A DNA stretch of 64,000 nt from Thysanoteuthis rhombus (lineage: Eukaryota; Mollusca; Cephalopoda; Oegopsida; Thysanoteuthidae), in the NCBI GenBank assembly GCA_963457665.1, contig OY735203.1, forward strand, positions 5,230,350 through 5,294,349, read 5' to 3'. Numbering within the stretch: position 1 is the first letter of the stretch; the number at the start of each line of letters is the position of its first letter. Of the stretch, positions 1-12,062 are shown in pieces. The translations under genes and the position numbers were made by a program. A model generated the notes under the pieces. The model was given only the letters and a program-made list of their open reading frames with translations, searched no databases and was not told the DNA's origin.

Positions 1-60
1 ACAAATGGGTAAGTTATTCAGATATGATGTTGATGTGTATTGTGATTGATTCAGATGCAA

Positions 61-75
61 TGTCTTTTCTTCTTC

Positions 76-124
<49 letters not shown>

Positions 125-545
125 ATCTTTTAACGTCCGTTGTTAGGCATAGACCTTCCCCAGGATTTGCCACACTTCTCTATTGTGGGTTCACCGAGCC
201 AATACTTTCTGAATTTGTCTAGTTTGTCACTCCATCTGATACTCTGCTGGCCTTGGTGATGCATGTGATCTCTGGGGATCCATATTGTGATGTCCATCGG
301 TTATCAGTCATTCTTGCAACCTGAGCAGTCCATTGCCATATGAGTTCAGCAATAGATTCTATGATGCCCCGGACTCCTGTTTTCTCCCGGATTTATTGTG
401 CTGTCTTATGATCTCTCCATGTGAGGTGGAGCATGATTCTCTCGTGCACACATTGCATGGTTCTCAGTTTGTGGGTCTGTCTCTTGGTTAGGTTCCATGT
501 TTCAGCTCTTCAAATGTGGTCCTTGATTGGATAAACTTCTCTTTT
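61..545 (-). mobile_element. RTE-like LINE 3' end with (ATC)n tail
   Basis: On the minus strand this reads as the C-terminal end of a non-LTR retrotransposon polyprotein, decayed by frameshifts and stops. Recognisable are the stretch after the RT domain (Ala-Glu-Thr-Trp, then Arg-Asp-His-Lys-Thr-Ala-Gln) and the Trp-Ala-Gly-His/Asp-Asn-Arg-Trp block, known from RTE-class ORFs. The 3' end runs into an ATC/GAT triplet tail at about 77-123, as expected where an RTE element ends in a short tandem repeat. The copy is 5'-truncated. It belongs to the same family as twelve other pieces in the window. Confidence 0.75.
77..123. repeat. (ATC)n microsatellite
   Basis: About fifteen uninterrupted CAT/ATC triplets. 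They lie exactly at the 3' end of the adjacent minus-strand LINE and are probably its tail, possibly lengthened by slippage. Confidence 0.95.
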
Positions 546-1742
546 GTTTGATTAGATGAGATGAATCTTATTCCATCACTCACTTTTTACATACATTTGT
601 ACTTCCTGTAAGAGTCTGATGAAACTGATCTCCACAACACTCTGAGGTTCAAGAGAAAATCGCTGTGATAGTTTTTCAATGATTTCAGAAGATTATATTT
701 CTGAAATTGCTAAATATATTTCTTTGTATGTTTTATGTAACAGTAGGCAGCTATTGATTTCCAATATATTTTTTATTAGAATATTCATACAAAAAAACAA
801 TTATCTGAAATCTCATCAATTAATATTCTGAGAAAAGAATTGTCAACAAGTAAAATAGAAAGTGATTGATCTAAATCAAGTGATGAAAAACTTATCTAGT
901 TCTTTATCCAAAGACAGGACCAAAGACATAAAAGAAAAAATACCTCGTAAATTTACACCAGTGTTATAGGAAAAATTATCATTGGTAAATAAAATTCCAT
1001 TATATATATCCATTGCCATGTTCCCATTTTAATTGTAGATTTCATTCTTTTTTAAACATTCCACTTACTAAAAGTACAATAAATATTTTACATACCAAGT
1101 GATTTATAAAATATCACCTGTTGGCTTTGAAATTCTTTAAGAATACCTTCATATGCCTTAGGAAAGTCGAGAGTCTTCTCCCTAAATAAACATTCTTGTG
1201 CTCTTTTTCTGACTTCCTGCTTTTTTATCTGATGATGCATTTCTGTACTAAATGCCTGTACATCTTTCAATATACAAGTTTCAGTAATTTGTATTTTGAA
1301 ATTTTAACAAATATATTCAAGTGACTTAATTGATGTTTCAACATTGGTTTTCATTATCATCAAGCATGATATGTTAGAAAAAAAACTGAAATCATGTAGG
1401 AATGTTTTTCTTAAATAAAATGTCATTTACAAGAATATATTTTGTAATTAATATTTTCTGGACTTAAAATTGAATAGTTATTTTTAAGTACCAAATTTTG
1501 TAGTTGATATTTACACAGAGTAAGATAAAAACTTTTGGTCAGGTCAAAGTTTTAGATCAATGGTTTCAAAACTTTGAATATTCAAGGACCACTTCTATGA
1601 TGGAAATATTCTAGCATACGCCAATTCTTATCATTTAGTTTAGACTACAAATGAACTTGTATAGTCAGCCAATAAAAAGCAATTTTATACTTGAAAAAAA
1701 TCATATGTATTCAAAATACACTTCATTTATTTGGATTTCATT
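546..1742. other. Unassigned AT-rich DNA around a candidate exon
   Basis: Apart from the candidate exon at 1096-1272, no repeat or gene is recognised here. Confidence 0.5.
1096..1272 (-). CDS. Candidate internal exon, protein unrecognised
   Basis: The minus-strand frame is open for about 57 residues and reads like a charged, mainly helical protein (Gln-Ala-Phe-Ser-Thr-Glu near the start, Lys-Ala-Tyr-Glu-Gly-Ile-Leu-Lys-Glu-Phe near the end). It ends at a textbook donor, G|GTATGT, on the minus strand at 1096/1095. The frame stays open about ten codons further upstream. A possible acceptor AG lies just upstream of 1270, but its pyrimidine tract is poor. No repeat family in the window overlaps it, and its composition is unlike the surrounding AT-rich DNA. 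I do not recognise the protein. A chance ORF remains possible. Confidence 0.38.
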
Positions 1743-2092
1743 CTTCAGTTTTCAAGTCATCTAGATATGTATTAATGTAACACACATCCAAATGGGGCTG
1801 GAAGGCTGAAAATTCAAACATTCACTCCTTATTATCTCCACAAAAAAATTTTCTTTTTTTCCCGGCCCCTAGATATTTTTTCAGTATGGTGAGTCAGTTT
1901 GCAATGTAGATTTATGGTAAATTGATCTCAAGTTTGTGCCCACATTTTTTTTTTCTTTCAAATACAGACTTTTTAGTGACTGCAGCCCAACAGAAGGTGA
2001 TAAAAGTTACTTATTCATTGATCATCCCCCAACACGGCATGTTACCAAAACACAGTCACATGATGGTTTCTATTGAGTGACTTAACAGATTT
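1743..2092 (+). repeat. F1 dispersed element, near full length
   Basis: Member of a non-coding family seen about fourteen times in the window. Family landmarks in order: CTTCAGTTTTCAAGT near the 5' end; a GGCTGAAAATTCAAAC block; a poly-T/C stretch; GTTTATGCTAAATTGAT; an AGTGATCACTGCCCAACA block; TTATTCATTGATCA; and a 3' end GTTTCTATTGAGTGACTAAC. All but part of the middle are visible here. The next F1 piece (2597-2720) is inverted. Confidence 0.75.
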
Positions 2093-2596
2093 GTCCATTT
2101 CAAAGTTGAACCAAAAATAATTTCTCTTTCTAATAAATAGAAATAGTCAAGCAACAAGCATCTGTCACGTTTGTCAGCATGGTTGATTGAGCGTTCGTAT
2201 AAGAGGGAGACGGACACTTTACAAACAAGAGAAGACTTGCTCATCTAACTGTTGGCAGCCATTGGCTTAATAAGCGGGGCCAATGTGCCAATTATGAGAA
2301 TATGCCTTGGCACCATTTTGAGATGTATGACCATTCATGTAGAAGATTATAATTGCTATTGGAACTTTTTCCCTGAGTTCTGTTCCGAATATCAGCTGAT
2401 TATTAGGCAAGGGAAAATAATGACTATAAATGAAAAAAAAAAAGAAGCTTATATAGTTTCTCCTCCTGATTTAATTCTTTCTTTCTCTGCTTTCCAGTGT
2501 CCAGCATCAAATCTTGGCAGCTGGTATTCTGACAAAAAAACACTTAATCTTAAAAATAAGATGACTGGTCTGCTTAGTCACTAAGTAGTAACCATC

Positions 2597-2720
2597 ATGT
2601 GTTCAGCCCTCTAGCCTCATTGGCATAGCCTGAAAATGACACACAGAGATAGATGGTCAGGCAGAATTACTTAAAAACTGAAAAAGCATATGTTGACAGT
2701 TTTGATTGATAATTTCTAGA
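2597..2720 (-). repeat. F1 element, 5' fragment
   Basis: Reverse-orientation 5' third of F1: the GCCCTCTAGC...CATTGGCATAGCCTG block followed by GTTGACAGTTTTGATTGA, which is the complement of the family start with its repeated CTGTCAAC motif. It forms an inverted arrangement with the F1 copy about 500 bp upstream. Confidence 0.6.
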
Positions 2721-4690
2721 ACAGATTATCGATGAAGTCTATGGTTAAAACTGTTCATTTACTAGTCATCCGCAACTTATCCCAATCCCTAACTATAAAA
2801 TTTGAACCTCCAGTGATCAGCCTCCAAACAATTATACTCATTCATTAGATGATACTGGATGATTTTTCTAAATGTGTCTCCAAGACTGGCAAATATGGTA
2901 AATAATAAAAAAAACTTTTGTTTAATGTTACAAAAGACGTCTACTCTCCTTCAAAAACTCACCATCTGGCTACTGCTTTTATATGAAAATCTCAATCTTG
3001 AAAGAAATCTTACTATTGATTTGTATACCTAAGATGTATCACTAAGTTGCTGATAAAGGTGTTTCTCCTGTCTGGTATGACAAATATTTATCTTATCAGA
3101 TAGTTGATGCTTCTCCTAAATGATGGAGGCAGTTCACTTGTAAAGTATGTCACAGCTTTTACTTCTGCAGTTGAACAACAAACCAGTTTGTTGATGCATC
3201 TGAATACAAATTTCATTAGTAAAACAACTTCAGATTTATCAATACCAAATTGGATGAGAGTTATTTCTTCCACTTGTATAGTCAGCCAACTTCAAGAGCT
3301 GACAGCTCCAAGATTTTCTTTTAACCCTTTCACTTCTTTATATAACTTTGATTGGAATTTTATTATTGCAGGCAGCCTGTCATATGTGACTTTATACTTT
3401 GCCAATTATTTTTTGTTTAATTGCTAAAATATGGTCAACCAAAGATAATATTCCTTGCAGTTTAAAATTCCATGGTGAGTATCTTATTATATATGTATAC
3501 ATGTTTTGAAATGAATGTCTTACACTGAGAATGAACAAGATTTGGGATATTTTCAATGCTTCCTGTTTGGATAAGTATTCCAGTACTGGTGGAATAAAGT
3601 TTTCCGTTGACAGTCCACTTCTTGGCCATATCCATACCCCTAGTGGTTAGTCTGTGAAGGTTTTTTGACAAATATGACACATCTCTCAGGGAAGACATTC
3701 CTCAATAACTCCCCAACCAGAATCTCTGAAGAAGTACCATCAGCAATAACATAACATTGTCCAATACGATAGAGACCATGGCAATATATGATTTGATAAC
3801 CATTGTAATATAACACATATAAGCAACTCTTTCAATCAAAAAGTTGAAGTTCTGAGAAACTCAGGGCTAAAAAGGTGATTGGAGCTGTTGCAACAAGTAA
3901 TGAACAATTATCTTGACTTATAAAAAATAGCATAATCATCAGCAAATGAATAAATACCATTTTCTCACAGTCAATTTTTTGCATTTTAGTGTTTCATCTA
4001 GTTGTCTCTCAGTGGTCCTCATGGTACGGTGATTCAATAGTTTTTACAAATGATTTATTTTAAAATCATGTCTCAATAATTTCTGTCTGAATTTTTCAAT
4101 GATGATGGATCATCATTATGCATAGATTTATTTTTACTGATGTCCTCATCTTGGTTCATCTTTACAACACGTTTTAGCTTTTGTACCCTGTAGCTTTCTT
4201 CAGGTGGACGCTGTAACTAGGGGCTGTCCATAATGATAGGACAAGGAGCCCCATTGATGGGCTGGGATTAAAGGTCCTTATTCTGAACCTTCTCCACTTA
4301 CAGCACTCACCTTCAGGTGGCCATAGGATACAATGGTCAAAATATTGTTATCTAAAGATGAAGTGAGATGAGGACAACTGTCAAAAAAATCTAACCATTA
4401 TGTCTTGATAGTTCTTGAACAGAGCTGTTCATTTCTCTTAATCATTTTAGAAATGTTCAGCCAATAAACATTAATTTCATTTCTTGATATGTGCCCTAGT
4501 TTAAATCTTCAGAGGATCAAAGTACAATTCTATATTGATCCTGATTGTACATTCTCAGACCAAATTTGCCAGCACTGAATTGAGGAAATTAACAAGCAAT
4601 ACACTCATAGCACTGCAAAATAGAATATTAAGAAACTGATCAAGATAGGAGCAGTCCAGAGAGTTCTAAAAACATGGTTAACACATCAGT
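2721..4690. other. Unassigned AT-rich DNA
   Basis: No gene or repeat family recognised. Open frames at 3104-3427 (plus) and 3462-3698 (minus) have no recognisable motif and no convincing splice context. Confidence 0.5.
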
Positions 4691-4694
4691 AAAC

Positions 4695-5420
4695 AGTATT
4701 ATCATCAGTCTATTAGCGTCCGTCATTGGACATAGACCTTCCCCAAAATTCACTGTGCCCCTCTATAATGGGTATTATGGAGCCAATACTTTCTGAATCT
4801 ATTTAGCTTGTCGGGCCATCTTACTTTCTATCAATCACAATTTTCACATATGATCTCTGGGGATCCATATTGTGAGTTATGATGTCCAGCAGTTATAAGC
4901 AAAGCTTGCTACATGTTTAGCCCATTGCTATTTGAGTTTCCTAATGGTTTTTCATGATATTTAGGACTCCTGTATTTCCCTAATATACTGTGCTGTCTTG
5001 TGGTCTCTACATATGATGTTGAGCATGATTCTCTGATGTGCACATAGTATGGTTTTCAGTTTGAGGGTTGGTTCTTTGGTTAGGTTACAAGTTTCAGCTC
5101 CTGAGGTGACTATTGGGAGCATGCATTGCTTGTTTAATCTTCTTTTGAGGACTAGTGAGATTTGTGTGTTCTCCAAAGTCAAGCTTGCGCTACCAAAAAC
5201 TTGCCAACCTCGAGTGATTCTTTGCTTTATTCCTTCTTCTTTTGAGAACTTCATGAAGACTTGCTGTTGTAGTCCTTTTTTCCCAGTTCTGTATTTTTGA
5301 TTTCAATCATTTGTCTATGTCCCAAACATGTTTGTTGTACATGGTGTTTGTATTGCTGAAGTCCATGGGAAGGCCAACTTTCTTGCTCGCTTCATTTCAG
5401 CAAATCTGAGGTTAATTTAG
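4695..5420 (-). mobile_element. RTE-like LINE 3' fragment
   Basis: Longer minus-strand copy of the LINE family. It begins with the 3' end (TCATCAGTC then TTAGCGTCCGTC) and runs back through the Ala-Glu-Thr-Cys-Asn-Leu-Thr-Lys and Lys-Glu-Glu-Gly-Ile-Lys-Gln-Arg-Ile blocks, towards the part after the RT palm. The frame is open for 97 residues at 4961-5254 and broken elsewhere. Truncated at 5'; not functional. Confidence 0.75.
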
Positions 5421-6904
5421 TATTTGCTGTCTATTCAAATAGCATACCAGTAAAAAACCATCAAATGTTGAAGCCCAGAAGAGCAGGAATTGGAATCGGA
5501 TGATCCTAGAATAGTATTGGTCAAGAGAATTCAGATCTTAGTAGTGCTCGAAGCTGTCACATTCCTTTGTGAAGAAAATTCTGATCATCTCTGTCTACCT
5601 TGTCCAATCATCAGTCATCTTGTACATGGTCATGTGATCGGCATCAGAAAATAGCAGAATAGACAGAAAGTCTAATGGAGGAAAAATCTTATTACTAAAT
5701 AAAGGCACACTCAAAGTCTTATAATAAGATAAATTTCAATACAAAAGATAAATGGCAGCTTATTACAACTATTATGATAATGGTTGTCCAGCAGTGGTAG
5801 AAAAAAGGTCCTACTTGAGAATTTAGTCCTCCCAAGTCCTGTGTTTTTGAGATCTGCTTACAGACAACCAACTGAGTTTGTGCAGTGACAGCCTTTATGA
5901 GCTTTGTAGTTGTTGAATCCTACTATAACAAATTCAAGGTCTCTTTAGGCAATTGTTTCTCCAGACATCCATAATACATAACCAAATATGAACCACCTTA
6001 GTTGGGCCACTTTTGTTGACAGTGGAATTGTGTTACATATCTTGTACAGAGCCTTGATGGACATTGAACTATTCCCACTAAACAGAACTATAATAGCTTC
6101 TTTGTATTATTGTATTCTGATTGAACAATAGAATATTAGCAGATGACTCTAATGTTAGTTTTGAAGTAAGGTATCATTATAGCTTGGGCGTGCGTTTCAG
6201 GATTTCTATTTCTTTTCCTTGTTCTTGGGTTTGTCAGTAGCATTGAATCATTTTTATTCATTTGGAAAAAAAATCAACAAATTTCCATGCAACTGGATGG
6301 GATGATTATCATGACTGAAAAGGATCTAGCTTAGTCGTAATGGCTGCTACTTATCTTTGTACTGGAGCCACAGAGAAAAATGGATGTCTCTTAAAAATCC
6401 ACCACTGTGTTGATAAAATCAATGAGAAAAGAGTTGATGAATATGAGAGAAAAAGATACAAAAGAAAAAAAGCAATGATAATCTCTTTAATTTTTAGAAG
6501 ATTTTTCTTACATCAATGTCAAACGTGTTATACTTGTTCATGGTTTTAAGCTTGTATATATATATGCATCTTGGAAAGGAAGCATGCTATTTTCTAACTT
6601 TTGCTGAAGAAGCCTTTTTGATGGGTGAGACCACTGCTTCATTTTTAGCATGAAAAAATTGCCAGTTGAGCAGGTATCAAATTAAGTTTGAAATTTGTCC
6701 TGTGTCGTCTGGTGGAAAAAAACAAGATGAATGATTATTTCCACTTACTGAAAACCTCATCTCAGACTGGACTAATAAGACTTCAACTCAGTAAAAACTC
6801 ACTCGCAATGACCAGAATAGAAATCCATTATTAGTAAGCTTGAAAAATCTGTTACATGCGTTTTGTCTGCAACAACACAAAATAATGATTCCAACGTGTT
6901 ACAG
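5421..6904. other. Unassigned AT-rich DNA
   Basis: No repeat or gene recognised. The short frame at 6340-6549 has no known motif. Confidence 0.5.
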
Positions 6905-7200
6905 ATGATTCTCTCTTTGCTCGTCTGTGTGTGAGTGTCCGTGTATTCTCAGTCATATTTTGGGGGCTACAACCATGAAAATTGGTATGGGTACACCACT
7001 AGGCACTCTCCAAATGTATTTTTTCTTGCTTCCAAAAACAAGTGCAATCGGTCACTTTGGACAAGAATTCTCATATCTTGTGCTAGTATTTTTTTCAGAT
7101 AATTGTAGACGAAGGATCTATTCTTTTAGATAAATTTAGATAAAAGATCTATTTTTGTTATTATTCGTTCTAGTACACATGCAAGGTATGGATAATAAAA
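6905..7200 (+). repeat. F2 dispersed element
   Basis: Copy of a second non-coding family. Landmarks: a GTGTCTCTGGGCACTCCTGG-like start, ATTTTGGGGGCTACAACCAT, a 'caccactaggcac' block, TCACTTTGGAC, and the AGATAA/AAGATCTATTTT stretch, ending near TACACATGCAAGGTATGG. Best compared with the copies at 38500-38890 and 39615-39985. Confidence 0.7.
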
Positions 7201-7539
7201 CTAGTTTCAGTGTAATTTAGTTTGAGTTGTTGTGAAATTTAATAAATAATATCTTATTAGTTCGTTGTTTGATGTCGATGAAGCTAAAACTAACAACAGC
7301 AACTAATGAGTTTGAGTGCCCACCCCCAAACAAGCAAAAAGTATTCAATCCAAGGTGAATCAGTGTAAATCTGACAAATTGATGTGAATTTGGGGCAAAT
7401 CAAGCCATTAGCTAAACTTTCAGAAAGAATTCCTGCACACCTATGAAACCAAAGATATCATTCAGAAGAGAAAGCTGTAATTGCAATGCATTCAATTATG
7501 AAATGTAATTTAGATATCTGTATTTTGCATAAATGAGTC

Positions 7540-8000
7540 TCCATAGCCCATGTGTGTATCAAAACTAATCATCTACAGTTATTGAAAAATACAGGTCTTT
7601 TATCTAAAATCATCTTTAAAGAATGGATCTTTTATCTAAAATCATCTTTAAAGAATGGATCTTTTATCTAAAATCATCTTTAAAGAATGGATCTTTTATC
7701 TAAAATCATCTTTAAAGAATGGATCTTTTATCTAAAATCATCTTTAAAGAATGGATCTTTTATCTAAAATCATCTTTAAAGAATGGATCTTTTATCTAAA
7801 ATCATCTTTAAAGAATGGATCTTTTATCTAAAATCATCTTTAAAGAATGGATCTTTTATCTAAAATCATCTTTAAAGAATGGATCTTTTATCTAAAATTA
7901 TCTTTAAAAAATGCATATTTTGTCTGAAGTTATCTTTAAAAATATAGGTCTTTCATCTTAAATCATCTAAAAAAATACCAGCACAAGTTTTAGGCATTGC
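7540..8000 (-). repeat. F2 element with internal minisatellite
   Basis: Reverse-orientation 3' half of F2. It starts at CCATAGCCCATGTGTGTATC (complement of the family end) and closes at ACCAGCACAAGTTTTAGGCATT (complement of the 'aatgcccaaatcttgtgccag' landmark). The segment between, a single AGATAAAAGATCT-type stretch in other copies, has been amplified here into the 32-bp array at 7593-7978. Confidence 0.7.
7593..7978. repeat. 32-bp tandem minisatellite
   Basis: About twelve direct copies of a 32-bp unit (GGATCTTTTATCTAAAATCA followed by TCTTTAAAGAAT). Unit starts at 7625, 7657, 7689, 7721, 7753, 7785, 7817, 7849 and 7881 are exact. The central units are identical and the outer ones (7593, 7881, 7913, 7945) are increasingly diverged. 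There are no spacers between the units, so this is not a CRISPR array. Confidence 0.95.
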
Positions 8001-8164
8001 CGGTCTAGATTCTCGCTATTAATCTATTTCTGTATGTGACATGCATACAATCCATACCAAACTAAAGATCTAACAATTCTAACATTTACTTTTCATTGCA
8101 TAAAAAACGTCTTCTGGTTTTTGAAAATTCCCATCTTAATAGGTTTTGAGTGAGATTGGAATCC

Positions 8165-8383
8165 TACATGCAATGTAAGTTAATGCTAGATCAGTCCTTT
8201 AATTTGTGTTTTTTTGAAATTCAGACTTTTTTCACTGATCACTGCCCAACAAAGGGTGAGAGAAGTAACTTATTCATTGATCAACCCATTTTTCCAATTT
8301 TTGATTGATCACCCCTAACTGGCAAGCTGTCAAATGAACATCAGTGACATGATAGTTTCTATTGAGTAACTAACCAGGTCTTT
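8165..8383 (+). repeat. F1 element, 3' half
   Basis: Contains CAATGTAAGTTAATGCTAGA, TGATCACTGCCCAACAAAGG, TTATTCATTGATCA and the 3' terminus GTTTCTATTGAGTAACTAAC. The 5' half is missing. Confidence 0.75.
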
Positions 8384-10972
8384 TTGTCCTGTTCTTCATA
8401 TTTTTTTTTTTTGATGTTCTTTGTATTTTTTTTGGTTTATACTACGGCTACATCAGGTCAATTTGCTGCTCATTATAAACTCTTTGGAATTATTATTTTG
8501 CTGTATTTATTCTCTTTTCTTTCTCTTGACTCTCTCTCCCTCTCTTTCATTTCTCGGTCCTTTCTTACCATTTTGTATAAGCAATGGAAATACTGCGCCA
8601 TATGTTTGCCTTCGAGGATCTCATATATATTTCACCAACTGTCTTATTCAGTTGTTTGATATGTTCATTTGTTTTATGTAGGATTTTTCTTCTTTCTTTT
8701 TTTGAAAAATGAGGGAGATCTGACCGTAAGAGACGGATGAATTTTGAAAGGATTAGTGAGATTTTACAGTAGGAGACAAATGAATTTTTTAAAAGTCGCA
8801 CTTGACTCAGATGGAGCGTCAGTTGAAGCAAGTTTTAACATGTAAGTAAAGTAAGTGAATTTAAAACTTAATTAGGACTGCTTCTTCAAGGAAGGGACTC
8901 AACACCCTCCTCAAACACCAGCCCCTAGGAGTAACCATAAACACTGTCATAGATAAATAAATCCGGTGCCATAATCTTAGAACTATTTGGCTGGATTTTT
9001 CAAGGATTTAACAAAAATGTGTGTAAACAATACTCAAATAGTCACTGCAGATAAACCATGGATAAGTGAGTTCTGTGTAAAATCAAATCCATTTTCATAG
9101 ACTGCTCGGACTAAATTCATTCAATTCAACATGGCTGCCTCTGTTTTATAGATGTTCCATTTTGGATGCTACTAGTATTGCTATCACTTTCGAAATTTGA
9201 CATCAAAATATTTGTTATTTATTGTTCAAAAAGCCCAAACCAACAACAATTATGACGCAAAGATTTTCACATTATTAACTATGATTGAAAACATTCTCTC
9301 ATAGGGTATGCTTCCACTTTTGGTAAAGGAAACACTCTCCTCTCATCTGACTTCCATCACCATTCTTGACTTTGTTGCAACCTTGACATTCAACTAAGAG
9401 GTACACAAAGAGAGAATGAAATGGATGGTGTACAAGTTTCTGATTTGAACCGAATGCAGCATTCACTGAAGTGGAGTTTTTGACACACTGGTAATTCACA
9501 AAGCATGGAAAGTGAGCTTGATCCTAACTGAGTTCACAGTAAAGGTGACCCGCAGAGATATAGCAAGCAATTAACAATCATAATCTAGTGCACGTAGAAT
9601 TCTTAATTTATCCAGAATAAATTGATGTAACACACAGAAAAATCAATCAGATATCATCTATAGTTTTCATCTTATGTAGACTTGACACTACAGAAACAAA
9701 TAAATTGAAATTCAAACCCATGTGAATGTTTAGTTTCAAAGGAAATTTTTTAATAATTAAAATTCCATCAAAACTACACATCTCGTAATCACTGCTCATT
9801 TTTTGCTATTCCATAGTATTTATAAGATGACCAATCTTAGAATCTGAAATGGTATTGAACTTATTCCAGATAATAATCGAATTATCCGAAATCTTTACTT
9901 GAGCCAAAAGTTTAATGATGCACTGTACAAATACGAAATATTTCATTCCAAGTCTCTTGGACCAACTACCTTCTTGTCTTTAAACACACCCTCCAATAGC
10001 CTGAATATCATTTTTCTTTTGCCGATAACAGGTGGAAAATTTTCAATGTGAAAGTTTCAAAACTGAGATGAAAATTGCATGAGTGAACAAGAACCACAAG
10101 TTCAACAATGCGTCAACCATCCTCACTTCTATACCAATTTCAAAGAGATCCTAAATGATCATCACTAATCATGGTGGTAGTTCTGTAAGGATGGGGGTAT
10201 TAAAAAAATAATTAGTTAGTTTAAATTCAAGTAAGTGTACAAATTTTGTAAATAATTTGTTCTGGAGTCTCATGTTTGTTTATTTTCTTTGATAAGTTGG
10301 CTTTAAATGAGTATATACAACATTTAGTAGAGAATTGAAAAGTTTAGCTGATTTTAGACAATTTTAATTATAGATTGGATAGATGTCCTTTCCTTGATGT
10401 CACACCTTTATATAACATCACACCTCTTGATACTGACATAATGGCAGCTGGTAAATAAAACTCAAAACCCCCTCTTCCTTGTCTCTGTTGTTCAACATAA
10501 CCAAAAACAACCGACCAACTGAAAAGTGTTTAATAAAGATGTGTAGGCACATCTAAAAAAGAATCTGGAAGAAATTGGAAGCTTCCATTACATAAGATTC
10601 AGACTTTAAATTGAATAGGCACAGACAATTACAATCTTTTCAATGATACTCGCTCAAGCAATAGCTTAGGTAAATTCAGGTCTGATGTATCGATAGGAGA
10701 CAGACATATAGTTTAATAACAAAGAACAGACCTAAAACTGGGAAACATAATCCCACTCAAATAACACTCAGTTACAGCAAAGTAATTTCGAAATGAATAG
10801 CTTCTTAACTTTGCGGGAAGTTATAATGATTCAGGAATGCATTTCCTTTTGTTTAGGGTTTATAGTATTTTTATCCTGAAAAAGATTTCAAATTATCTTC
10901 AGGATAGATGCACTAAAACATTTTTTATGATATAAAAATCTCTCAGTTGTACTCTATTTGAAAAAAAATACT
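8384..10972. other. Unassigned AT-rich DNA
   Basis: Holds a pyrimidine-rich stretch after 8384 and no recognised repeat. A minus-strand frame around 9299-9520 with several Cys residues was considered and not accepted. Confidence 0.5.
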
Positions 10973-11342
10973 GTGGCGCCCTCTATGTTCTTAGTCAAGA
11001 ATAAGATACAAAACCTTTCTTATAGCTTAGTATATAAAATGTCACTTACTTTGATGACTCTATATAGAAGCCTTGAGAGACTGCGCTGGCTGTAAGTTTA
11101 GAGACTGGTAAAGGAAAATAACTGGCTCGAGATGCCTGGGCCAAACAAGTGAGAGAGAAAGGGAGAAGTTAAAAAGGCTGAAAGTTAACCAGTTTGATGA
11201 TCAGGGCAAAGAGACGTTCGACCATGTGTGTTCAGGGCTTTTATAGAGGATTGTGGAGGGAAGTGACATTTTAGATACTTTGCTAAATGAAAGGTTTTGT
11301 ATCTAATTCTTATTCTAAACTAGAAATATAGGGGTCGCCACA
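10973..11342. mobile_element. Inverted-repeat element (MITE or solo LTR)
   Basis: The left end TGTGGCGCCCTCTA and the right end read on the opposite strand, TGTGGCGACCCCTA, are matched. The match continues inward for about 50 bp through AGAATAAGA and TACAAAACCTTTC on both sides with small indels. Length is about 370 bp. Long inverted repeats suggest a foldback or MITE DNA transposon. TG...CA ends and internal TATA-like motifs (TATATAAAA) would also fit a solo LTR. The flanks AATAC and AATAT could be a decayed target duplication. No coding capacity. Confidence 0.6.
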
Positions 11343-11549
11343 ATATGAATCAACAGAAATTTTTTAAAAAGTCATTTCACTGGACAGGAACACTAAAAAT
11401 AAATAAAGACAAAATTTATTTTTTCCAACAATGCTTTTTAATATGTATGATATGATCTGCTGGAGTGTTTCCAATAAGTGCCACCAGGTGGTAATACTAT
11501 GAACATCCATCTTGGAACATCTATCAAGTGGTGGCAGCCATGTGGATTG

Positions 11550-11937
11550 ACACTTAATAGAAACTGTCAGGTCACCAACATTTGTTCAACAGCATGCCAG
11601 GTGGGTGGTGATCAATTAAAAAATTAGGTTGATCAATAAATTAGTTATTTCTCTCACCTCCTGTTGGGCAGTGATCAGTATTCAAGTCTGAATTAATAAA
11701 ATAAAAGTATAAATGCTGCCAAACACAAGCTAAAAGATTGATTTAACATGAACTCGTATTGTAAATAGAAACCCACCCCCTTAAAAGCCTAAAGAGGGGG
11801 AAATTCTGAAGAAAAAAAAGATTTTTTTGACATTTCAAGAAATAAATGTTGAAATTTTCAGCCCTTTAGCTCCATTGGTGCAGCCTGTTCATGTGTCATG
11901 TTGATAGATTGATAACCTGTTGCTATTTTCATTTTCA
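11550..11937 (-). repeat. F1 element, near full length
   Basis: Reverse F1 copy. It starts with the complement of the 3' terminus (AATAGAAACTGTCAGGTCACC), passes CAGCATGCCAGGTGGG and CTGTTGGGCAGTGATCAG, and reaches TTTCAGCCCTTTAGCTCCAT and TTGGTGCAGCCTG at the 5' side. An F2 fragment abuts it. Confidence 0.8.
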
Positions 11938-12062
11938 ACAATGCCCAAATCTTGTGTCAGTATTTTTTCAGAGATAATTTTAGATAAAAAATCTATATTT
12001 TTTATAGTTAAATATAATTAATACGCACGGGCAATAGTGATTAATTTATGTGAGGTTCGTAT
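11938..12062 (+). repeat. F2 element fragment
   Basis: Contains AATGCCCAAATCTTGTGTCA and the AGATAATTTTAGATAAAAA stretch, i.e. only the 3' part of F2. It directly follows an F1 copy, so one may have inserted next to or into the other. Confidence 0.55.

Noticed and set aside
2252..2584. 110-codon plus-strand frame
   Set aside because: No motif; lies between two F1 pieces in otherwise featureless DNA.
7593..7978. CRISPR-like array
   Set aside because: Units are contiguous 32-bp direct repeats without unique spacers, the context is a eukaryotic transposon, and no cas-like genes exist.
9299..9525. Cys-containing minus-strand frame that reads like a protein
   Set aside because: It could be a terminal exon with an acceptor near 9525, but there is no motif, no polyadenylation signal nearby and no partner exon.
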